This document shows, one piece after another, positions 16,420 to 22,640 of a stretch of 26,207 nt of DNA (position 1 is the first letter of the stretch; every line of letters starts with the position of its first letter). The stretch is taken from the NCBI GenBank assembly GCA_028703175.1, contig JAQVNJ010000090.1, forward strand, positions 1-26,207, read 5' to 3'. The notes under the pieces were generated by a model. It searched no databases and was not told the origin of the DNA. It was given only the letters and a program-made list of their open reading frames with translations. Position numbers and translations under genes: made by a program. This DNA comes from JAAYCB01 sp012744395. Its GTDB lineage: Bacteria; Planctomycetota; Planctomycetia; Pirellulales; Thermoguttaceae.

Positions 16420-17313
16420 GTGAGCGCCCGGCCCCTGATGTTCGCCGCCGTCCTGTGCATGGCAGCCCAGACGCTGCTGATGCGCGCCGCCTTGGAGTCG
16501 TGGCCCGTCAGCCTGGCCGGGGTCATCTCCCGAACCGTGGCTTTCACCATGCTCGCCGCGTGGGTGCTGGCGACCGGCAGCGGCTGGCGGCGGTTCAAGC
16601 CGCGCGGAACCGGCTGGTGGCTCGTGCTGATGTGCCTCGTCTCGGCCCTGCTCAACTTCGCCCTGTTCAATGCCCTGAAGTGGACCACGGCCACCAATCA
16701 CGCGATCCTCTACCGGCTCGACACGATCCTCGTCGTCCTCATCGGCAGCCTTCTCGGCATCGAACGGATCGGCTGGAAGGAGCTCATCCTGCTGCCGCCG
16801 ATGCTTCTGGGGATCGCCCTGCTGGCCGAGGTCGGGCAGTCCGGCTTCCAGGTGCACTGGGCGGGCGACCTCTTGGTGATCACCGGCGCGGCCGCGTTTG
16901 CCGTCAACGCATTTGTCAACCGCCATATCGTCCAGACGATGGAGCCGGAATCGATGGCGGTCTACAACATCGCCGCCGGCTCGCTGGGTTTTGTCGTCGT
17001 ATCGATCAGCGAGGGCGAGTGGTCATGGCTCGCCCGCGGCGCGCCGAGCGTCGGCGCCTGGCTGATCCTCGTGGTTCTCGGCCTGCTGATCACCGGTTTC
17101 GTTCCGGCGTACTACCTGCTGCTCCGGCACGTGCCCGTCTGGAAATTGAGGACCTGGATGCTGATCGTGCCGCTGCTGGTGGCCGGCGCCGACTGGCTCG
17201 TTTGGGGCACGCGGCTGACCGGGTGGCAATGGCTCGGCACGGCCCTGCTTCTCGGCGGCCTAGCTGCGCTGATTCATCTCGAACGCCGCGATCGGATCAA
17301 CGGCCCGCCGTGA
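16420..17313 (+). CDS. EamA/DMT-superfamily transporter
   Basis: This 297-residue membrane protein with about ten hydrophobic spans arranged as two EamA-like halves is the size usual for drug/metabolite transporters. Clear spans include LMFAAVLCMAAQTLLM at the N-terminus, WWLVLMCLVSALLNFALF, AILYRLDTILVVLIGSLLG and WLILVVLGLLITGFVPAYY; the second half contains an analogous cluster. The start is GTG at 16420, giving MSARP. The protein could export or import an amino acid, sugar or pathway by-product. As the last gene of the symporter-aminotransferase-oxidoreductase operon it may remove an intermediate; this is inference. Confidence 0.85.
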   Translation: MSARPLMFAAVLCMAAQTLLMRAALESWPVSLAGVISRTVAFTMLAAWVLATGSGWRRFKPRGTGWWLVLMCLVSALLNFALFNALKWTTATNHAILYRLDTILVVLIGSLLGIERIGWKELILLPPMLLGIALLAEVGQSGFQVHWAGDLLVITGAAAFAVNAFVNRHIVQTMEPESMAVYNIAAGSLGFVVVSISEGEWSWLARGAPSVGAWLILVVLGLLITGFVPAYYLLLRHVPVWKLRTWMLIVPLLVAGADWLVWGTRLTGWQWLGTALLLGGLAALIHLERRDRINGPP

Positions 17314-17324
17314 ACCGGGCCGTT
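17299..17324 (+). terminator. Probable terminator of the symporter operon
   Basis: A perfect 9-bp stem (AACGGCCCG/CGGGCCGTT) with an 8-nt loop spans the stop codon of the EamA gene. Only a short TT follows, so it would be a weak or Rho-assisted terminator. Confidence 0.45.
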
Positions 17325-17471
17325 CGGCGACTTGGTGGCTGGCCGTGGGGTCCGTCGGTGCAGGCTCCGCATGACCATGCACCGGAAGTACTCCTGCCGG
17401 GTGGTTGCCGCTTTGCGGACGGTCTCGACACCCCGTCTAAAGTAGGGGTGGCACATAACAAACGTAGGGCC

Positions 17472-17500
17472 TTGACCAAAATACTATCACATGATAGTAT
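17472..17500 (+). promoter_or_regulatory. Promoter of the toxin-antitoxin operon
   Basis: TTGACC (17472-17477, 5 of 6 consensus), a 17-bp spacer and TAGTAT (17495-17500, 4 of 6). The predicted start is near 17507, leaving a leader of about 90 nt before the toxin ATG. The core lies inside the palindrome at 17477-17504, so a bound protein would block RNA polymerase. Confidence 0.6.
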
Positions 17501-17504
17501 TTTG
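17477..17504. promoter_or_regulatory. Perfect 28-bp operator palindrome
   Basis: Two 13-bp arms (CAAAATACTATCA and its exact inverse) flank a 2-bp centre. The element is AT-rich in a GC-rich region and covers the spacer and -10 of the promoter. This is the usual layout for autorepression by a type II antitoxin. The HTH antitoxin encoded downstream is the natural candidate to bind it. Confidence 0.7.
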
Positions 17505-17558
17505 ATGCCGATGATTCTTCCTGACGACGAGACATCGGACCCCACAGGAGGCGAGGCG

Positions 17559-17651
17559 ATGGATGCTTTTCTCGTGAAACCGTCACGGAGCGACAGATGG
17601 CAACCCGTGAACAGGTCGCTCAGTTCCTGCACGACTTCAAGGCGGCCCTGA
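17559..17651 (+). CDS. Possible 30-codon leader peptide overlapping the toxin start
   Basis: An ATG at 17559 has a near-ideal ribosome site (AGGAGG, 7 nt upstream), stronger than that of the toxin. It opens a 30-codon frame (MDAFLVKPSRSD..., ending SRRP) that stops inside the toxin gene in another frame. It may couple or restrain toxin translation. Its peptide has no recognised features, and it could be chance. Confidence 0.25.
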   Translation: MDAFLVKPSRSDRWQPVNRSLSSCTTSRRP

Positions 17652-17968
17652 CGCTGGGGCATGTCCGATGGCTGCGACGTTCGGACCAGACCAAGGCTCA
17701 TCTCTCCGGGCTGGAGATCACCCGCAACCAGGCGGTTGACTACCTGCTTGGGCTCACGCCCGACAACTACAGCAAGGGACCGGAGCCCGATGACTTTGAC
17801 TCAAAGCGAGACGTGTGGTTCTTCGGAAGCGACGTGGAAGGTACGGAGGCGTACATCAAACTGGCACTTCAGCCCGACCAACGACGCCGAACGGTCGTTC
17901 ACGCCGTCATCTGGTCGTTCCACGCCGCTGAGTACCCGGTGAAGTACCCCTTGCGGGAATCAATATGA
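17597..17968 (+). CDS. MqsR-like toxin of a type II toxin-antitoxin module
   Basis: This small 123-residue protein belongs to the MqsR-like toxin group, RelE-fold mRNA endonucleases. Visible family features are the N-terminal helices, DYLLGLTPDNYSKGPEPDD, the beta-sheet core DVWFFGSDVEGTEAYIKLAL, and the C-terminal VIWSFHAAEYPVKYPL. It is longer than E. coli MqsR (98 residues) and only distantly alike, so the catalytic residues cannot be named with confidence. CGGAG about 9 nt before the ATG is a moderate ribosome site. The gene precedes its partner and overlaps it by 4 bp (ATGA), the toxin-first order known for mqsRA and higBA. It would act in the cytoplasm and be neutralised by the downstream protein. 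It could alternatively be another Panacea-associated toxin class. Confidence 0.65.
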   Translation: MATREQVAQFLHDFKAALTLGHVRWLRRSDQTKAHLSGLEITRNQAVDYLLGLTPDNYSKGPEPDDFDSKRDVWFFGSDVEGTEAYIKLALQPDQRRRTVVHAVIWSFHAAEYPVKYPLRESI

Positions 17969-18993
17969 CGACGATCAACACGGACTACTGCGTGATTTGC
18001 GGCGACGACCGCGAGTTCCGCCACGAGCGAAAACCGACCGAGTTCGAGGTCCGCGGAGAGACCTTGAAATTCGACGTGCCAGTCAAGGTATGCCCGAACT
18101 GCGGTACTGTGGAAGAAGAGGAAGCCGTCGATCCGGCCGAGATCGCCTTCGGCGAGTACCGAAAGCGTAAGGGCCTTCTCACGCCGGAGGAAATCAAGAG
18201 CATCCGGAAGCGGTTCCGGCTGAGTCAGAAGTCGTTGGCCGTGCTCTTGGGTATGAGCGAGGCGACCGTCAATCGTTACGAAGGGGGCGGGCTTCAAGAC
18301 GAAGCCCACGATCAGGCAATCCGGGCCTGCCAGAATCTCGAGGTGATGAGAGACCTCTTAAGCCGTCGAGGTGATCGCCTTTCTGCTTGGCAGCGACAGA
18401 AGATACAGCAAGCCCTTGATGGCGAGGAAGAGAAGCGACGTGGTCTTCTAGTTGACCCGGACAGACTCTGGAACATGCCGGATGAGTTTTCGTTGACAAC
18501 GGGATTCCGAAGATTTGACTACGGCCGGTATGTGGCAGTGGTTGTGTGGTTCTGTCGACGGCTGAATACGATCACGCCTACAAGCCTGAACAAGCTGTTG
18601 TTCTATGCTGATTTCCTCTGTTTTCGCTCGGAGTCCGTGTCGTTGACCGGAACTGCTTACCGGCGGCTAGCCTATGGCCCGGTTCCAGCGGATTTCGGGG
18701 GTTTACGTGAACAGATGGAGTTGGACCAGTTCGTCGAAATACGCGAAGTCAAATGGCAAAACGGAAACGTCGGTGAGGAATATCGGGTCGGTCCGAGAGC
18801 CAATGAACTTGACGTCTTGTTTTCCCCTCGCGAATTCAAGGTGCTTCATACCGTAGTCAAGGCGTTTGAGGGAGCTTCACCAAGCCAAATAAGCGACCGC
18901 TCACACGCGGAATCCGCCTGGAGAGACACGGAAGACCAGGCGTTGATCTCCTACGAGAAGGCGGCCGACTTGTCGCTGGCCGTACCGGATTGA
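17965..18993 (+). CDS. Three-domain antitoxin: MqsA-type zinc finger, HTH and Panacea (DUF4065/SocA-like) domain
   Basis: The 342-residue protein begins with a zinc-binding domain whose ligands Cys9, Cys12, Cys43 and Cys46 have the same C-x2-C-x30-C-x2-C spacing as E. coli MqsA. An XRE-type helix-turn-helix follows (about 78-130; LSQKSLAVLLGMSEATVNRYE), aligned with the MqsA C-terminal domain. Residues about 185-338 form a Panacea/DUF4065 domain, with the hallmark LNKLLFYADFL and AYRRLAYGPVPADF. This domain is known in antitoxins that neutralise many unrelated toxins and is related to SocA, a proteolytic adaptor. MqsA itself has only 131 residues, so the fused tail is the distinctive part. 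It probably represses its own promoter at the palindrome 17477-17504. Base use in the C-terminal half looks less GC-rich than in the neighbouring operons. Confidence 0.82.
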   Translation: MTTINTDYCVICGDDREFRHERKPTEFEVRGETLKFDVPVKVCPNCGTVEEEEAVDPAEIAFGEYRKRKGLLTPEEIKSIRKRFRLSQKSLAVLLGMSEATVNRYEGGGLQDEAHDQAIRACQNLEVMRDLLSRRGDRLSAWQRQKIQQALDGEEEKRRGLLVDPDRLWNMPDEFSLTTGFRRFDYGRYVAVVVWFCRRLNTITPTSLNKLLFYADFLCFRSESVSLTGTAYRRLAYGPVPADFGGLREQMELDQFVEIREVKWQNGNVGEEYRVGPRANELDVLFSPREFKVLHTVVKAFEGASPSQISDRSHAESAWRDTEDQALISYEKAADLSLAVPD

Positions 18994-19048
18994 CACGGTG
19001 ACTTGGCCGACGACGTCTCCAGCCCTCTGACGACGCTTGGCCGATCGC

Positions 19049-20329
19049 CTACTCCGCGCCGCCAAAGAAGCCGTCTTCGATCCAGATCGGTTTGTATCCC
19101 CGGTCCAGAACGAAGCGGAAGGCCGTCGCATAACGCTCGTAGATGTCCGGAACGAAGTTCTTGTAGAACGGCCACCAATACTGTTCGTGCCCCGCGATAT
19201 TGATCAAGTGGCTCTTGGAGGGAACCTCGATCCGGCGGAGGATATTCGCGGCGATCTTGTCGACCGGCGTCCAGTCGCAACCGCCGGTTGAGCCGCTGTA
19301 GAAGATCAGCCCGCTCTCGAAATGCATCCAGCCCTGGTTGTCGCAGAGATACTCCAGTACGTCGTCAGGAAGATGGTAATCGCAAATCTTCCTCTCCTTC
19401 GCGTCAGGCCTTCTCCCTCTCGTCTGCAGCATCTTCACGCCGCGGTCGGCCAGAACGCGATAGCAGTCCGGCGGAACGTCCGCCCAGTGTATTTGCAGGC
19501 CGGCCGTGTAGGCGGAGCCCGCGATCCGTTTCAGCTCGCCGGCGACCAGGTCGAAATCGGCGGCGAGTTTTTCGGGGGTCGCATTCAGGTACGGGATGTC
19601 CGGAAACTCGTTTTCCGAATGAAATGCCAGCCGCAGCCAATCCGCATTGTCCTCGAATTCCGACTTGTACTTATCGGGAAACATTGAGAGCCGGAAATCC
19701 CGTTCCGGGGTTGTATTGAAGCAGTTCAGATTGATCTTGGCGCCGAAATTCCGGTGCAGTTCGCGGAGCCGCGCCAGGTAGAAACAGTCGAAAATGCTCT
19801 TGTAGTTCTTTGCGCAGATGTCGCGGAAGAAGAAACTGTGATCGTCGATGTAGCAGCGAAAACGCCGAGACGCGTTCTTCGCCCAGACCGCCCGCGTGCG
19901 GATTTCCCGGGGCGCGCCGTTGATCGTCGTCCGGGCCTTGATCTCCGTGATCCGGTCTTTCAGCAGCGCGACCGCCTGAAAAGCGCCGTCCTGGACGCTC
20001 GCTGGGATCTTTTGCCCAGCGGCCGTGAATAGTTCAAGCTTCGCCCCGTGCGGCACGGAGCCGGCGACCCGGATCTTCAGCATCTTCTTGCCGTCCGGCC
20101 CCGTTTCGGTTCCGAGAACCGGCGGGCCGCACTCCTCGTGAATCACGCCGCCGTCGAACGGCTCGGTGAAACGGAACTCGTTGGGCGACCCCGCGGCTTC
20201 CGCGGGAGGGCCCTCGGCCGCCGGACTGGTCGCATGACAGACACTGCCGAAAACACCCGCCGTTGCGCCGAGAGCAACTGTTTCCAAAAAAGTCCGCCGT
20301 GATGCCCTCTTGAGATTTCGATTTGTCAT
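19049..20329 (-). CDS. Tat-exported protein with a polysaccharide-deacetylase-like barrel
   Basis: This 426-residue protein carries a Tat signal (SRRTFLETVALGATAGVFG, residues 10-28). Residues about 50-150 look like a beta-sandwich. A catalytic-type region follows with YIDDHSFFF (Asp162-Asp163-His164) and FHSENEFPDIPY (237-247), resembling the metal site of NodB-type polysaccharide deacetylases or similar (beta/alpha) barrels. It ends FVLDRGYKPIWIEDGFFGGAE. The start at 20329 has AAGAGG 8 nt upstream; a second ATG two codons earlier is too close to it. I do not recognise a named family, and the deacetylase link is a motif-based inference. It is divergent from the polysaccharide cluster that starts at 20715, which supports a carbohydrate role in the periplasm. 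Confidence 0.6.
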   Translation of the reverse strand: MTNRNLKRASRRTFLETVALGATAGVFGSVCHATSPAAEGPPAEAAGSPNEFRFTEPFDGGVIHEECGPPVLGTETGPDGKKMLKIRVAGSVPHGAKLELFTAAGQKIPASVQDGAFQAVALLKDRITEIKARTTINGAPREIRTRAVWAKNASRRFRCYIDDHSFFFRDICAKNYKSIFDCFYLARLRELHRNFGAKINLNCFNTTPERDFRLSMFPDKYKSEFEDNADWLRLAFHSENEFPDIPYLNATPEKLAADFDLVAGELKRIAGSAYTAGLQIHWADVPPDCYRVLADRGVKMLQTRGRRPDAKERKICDYHLPDDVLEYLCDNQGWMHFESGLIFYSGSTGGCDWTPVDKIAANILRRIEVPSKSHLINIAGHEQYWWPFYKNFVPDIYERYATAFRFVLDRGYKPIWIEDGFFGGAE

Positions 20330-20714
20330 GATCATCACCTCTTGCTGCCAGTCTGCTTGAATTGTCCAGCCGGTAATCCGGCCTGCGGATAGCGGCGGAA
20401 ACGGCCATCGGAACGCCGCTTGGACAGGGGCGCCCCGGGGGGGCTGCAAATCGCGGCCTTCGTGACGAACGGAGGTCGAGTCTCAGGTTAGCCTCGCAGG
20501 GGACGGGAAGTCAACTCAGGGAACCGCTGCCACTCGACAGGCGGCCCGAACGATGGATAGCGCGAGCGCGGCCGCCCTCGGAGCCGTCGCTTGAGTCCCA
20601 AGAGGTTCCCTCTTAAGATGTTTGGACGGCTCCGCCCGCAGTCTGCCGAGCGCCAAGAGCCGATCGCGACGACATATCGTGTTGACCATCAGCAAAACGA
20701 TCGGACCTATAGCC
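20330..20714. other. Divergent intergenic region, 385 bp
   Basis: It separates the Tat-exported deacetylase-like gene (minus) from the SGNH hydrolase gene (plus). A small hairpin (GCCGG-TAAT-CCGGC, 20369-20382) lies in the minus-strand leader. No convincing sigma70 promoter was found on either strand, and no gene. Confidence 0.5.
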
Positions 20715-21398
20715 ATGAAAGGACTGCTGATTCTCCCGGCCATGCCGGCCATCTTGGCCATTGCGGCGCAAACCTACGCGGCGGATGCCGCGATGGCTCC
20801 TGTCAAAGATGTGCCCGGCCTGCCGCGGGTGCTGCTGATCGGGGATTCGATCTCGATCGGCTACACGCTGCCGGTTCGGGAGCGGCTCAAAGGCAAGGCC
20901 AACGTCCATCGCGTGCCCGACAACGCCAGCTCCACCGGCTATGGATTGAGTCGGCTCGACCGGTGGCTTGGCGACGGCAAGTGGGGCGTGATCCATTTCA
21001 ACTTCGGGCTGCATGATGCGAAGCTGCCGCCGGAGGGGTTGGGGCACGCGCCGCCGGAGGTCTATCAAGAGCAACTCCGGCAGCTCGTGGCGCGGATGCG
21101 GGCGACCGGCGCGCGATTGATCTGGGCGACGACGACGCCGGTGCCCAACGGCGGCTATCTTGCGCCCAACCGCCGCTTCGGCGACATCGACGCCTACAAC
21201 GCCGCCGCCCGGAAGGTGATGGAAGAATGCGGCGTGGCGATCGACGATCTGGGCGCGGCGATCGCCCCGCACGTGGACACGATGCGCAAGCCCAAGGATG
21301 TTCATTTCACGGACGAAGGTTCGGCCCTGCTGGCGAAGTGCGTTGCGTCGAGCATCGAGGCGGAACTGGCCAAAGCGGCGAAAGAACGAGAGAAATGA
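20715..21398 (+). CDS. Secreted SGNH/GDSL hydrolase
   Basis: This 227-residue esterase-like hydrolase has a cleavable signal (MKGLLILPAMPAILAIAAQTYAADA). Block I is IGDSIS with nucleophile Ser45, a mid-chain segment IHFNFGLHD carries Asn96, and block V DVHF supplies Asp195 and His197. These are all the elements of the SGNH catalytic machinery. Such enzymes often remove acetyl or other esters from polysaccharides before lyases or glycosidases act, which fits the neighbours downstream. The start at 20715 was chosen because the signal peptide begins there, although its ribosome site is weak. It overlaps the next gene by 4 bp (ATGA), so the two are co-translated. Confidence 0.85.
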   Translation: MKGLLILPAMPAILAIAAQTYAADAAMAPVKDVPGLPRVLLIGDSISIGYTLPVRERLKGKANVHRVPDNASSTGYGLSRLDRWLGDGKWGVIHFNFGLHDAKLPPEGLGHAPPEVYQEQLRQLVARMRATGARLIWATTTPVPNGGYLAPNRRFGDIDAYNAAARKVMEECGVAIDDLGAAIAPHVDTMRKPKDVHFTDEGSALLAKCVASSIEAELAKAAKEREK

Positions 21399-22588
21399 CA
21401 CGCGCAGCGATTCGCCTTGCTTTGTGCCTGGCATGGACGTCTTGCCCGTCCGCGGCGTCGCCGTCTGCCGGGGCTTCGGAAGAACGAGCGGATGTTGCGG
21501 ATCGCCAAGGCGTTCGACCGTGGGAAGATCGGACCCTGTCCACGGCGGGCGGCGCCGCGCCCTATCCCCCAAGCCCGGTGATCGAGCGCGTGGAATTCGA
21601 TTTTTCCACGCACCGCCGGCTGGCCCCCGGCAGCGACAATTGGCCGGTCACCTGGTCCGACGACGACCGGCTCTACACGGCGTGGGGCGACGGTGGAGGA
21701 TTCGGCGGAACGAACAGCCGGGGCCGCGTTCCGCTGGGCGTGGCGCGGATCGACGGCGACGCGGCCGACGATTCCGGCCACAACGTCTGGGGTGGATGGA
21801 ACACCGATCACCCCGCCCAGTTCGGCGGCAAGAGCTATGGGATTCTCTCGGTGGGCGGAGTGCTGTTCATGTGGGTGGCCTGCCAGCCGAACCCGCACCT
21901 TGGCGCATGCCGCCTGGCCCGCTCGGCCGACCACGGGGCAACGTGGAGTCTGGCGGATTGGGCCTTCCGCTTTGAAGACCGGCTGACAATCCCCACGTTC
22001 GTGAATTTTGGCCGCGACTACGCGGGCGCCCGCGACGGCTTCGTCTACAGTTTTTACATCGAGCCCGCCTGGGGGCCCGCAAGATCGCCGACCGGTCCAT
22101 ACGGCTTCGACGTTCACAAACCGGGTCGATTGTATCTCTCGCGCGTCCCGAAAGACGCGATTCTCGATCGCGCCTGTTACGAGTTCTATTCCGGCCTTGC
22201 AGCGGACGGCAGGCCTGCCTGGTCCGGCGATGTTCACGACAAGAGGCCGGTCTTCGAGGATCCGAATGGCGTCGGTTGGAACCTGAGCGTGAGTTTCAAC
22301 CCGGGATTGCGCCGCTACCTCCTGTGCACGGAGCACGCGCGGACGCACGCCGGCCGGCTGGGAATCTTCGACGCGGCGGAACCCTGGGGGCCGTGGACGA
22401 CCGTCGTCTACGCAGACGATTGGGGCGCGGGGGAGATTGAAGTGTCGACGTTCTATTGGAGTTTTCCGACCAAGTGGCTGAGCGCCGACGGGGCCCGGTT
22501 CACGCTTGTTTTCACGGGCAAGAACACGAACGATGCTTGGAATACCGTTGGGGGCAGGTTTCTCATCAAACGGGCCCCGGACCCCTGA
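21395..22588 (+). CDS. Secreted beta-propeller-like protein (DUF4185/sialidase-like)
   Basis: This 397-residue protein has an N-terminal signal (TRAAIRLALCLAWTSCPSAASPSAGA) and repeated aromatic, Asp-rich blocks such as WPVTWSDDDRLYTAWGDGGGFGG, GARDGFVYSFYIEPAWG, LYLSRVPKDAI and GWNLSVSFNPGLRRYLLC. These recall the blades of five-bladed propellers in sialidase-, DUF4185- and GH43-like proteins. No unambiguous catalytic triad can be assigned by eye. It may bind or hydrolyse a glycan. Its ATG overlaps the SGNH stop (ATGA) and the lyase gene follows 52 bp later, so these three form a polysaccharide-processing operon. The fold call is moderate and the activity unknown. Confidence 0.65.
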   Translation: MTRAAIRLALCLAWTSCPSAASPSAGASEERADVADRQGVRPWEDRTLSTAGGAAPYPPSPVIERVEFDFSTHRRLAPGSDNWPVTWSDDDRLYTAWGDGGGFGGTNSRGRVPLGVARIDGDAADDSGHNVWGGWNTDHPAQFGGKSYGILSVGGVLFMWVACQPNPHLGACRLARSADHGATWSLADWAFRFEDRLTIPTFVNFGRDYAGARDGFVYSFYIEPAWGPARSPTGPYGFDVHKPGRLYLSRVPKDAILDRACYEFYSGLAADGRPAWSGDVHDKRPVFEDPNGVGWNLSVSFNPGLRRYLLCTEHARTHAGRLGIFDAAEPWGPWTTVVYADDWGAGEIEVSTFYWSFPTKWLSADGARFTLVFTGKNTNDAWNTVGGRFLIKRAPDP

Positions 22589-22640
22589 GGTTCGCAGCCC
22601 GGAACAGGAACATGGAGCGAACAGGCGGAGAGGAGTCGTG

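Noticed and set aside
15211..16926. Long minus-strand open frame opposite the cytoplasmic oxidoreductase and transporter genes
   Set aside because: Its translation is charged and low in complexity, and the opposite strand carries intact Rossmann and EKP motifs and membrane spans.
17274..17456. Small minus-strand open frame after the EamA gene
   Set aside because: It has no ribosome site and no recognisable family, and it overlaps the operon-end hairpin. It might be a relic but cannot be supported.
20682..20710. TTGACC with a downstream AT-rich hexamer before the SGNH gene
   Set aside because: The -10 at 17 bp (ACCTAT) matches poorly, and a transcript from it would start at the ATG itself.
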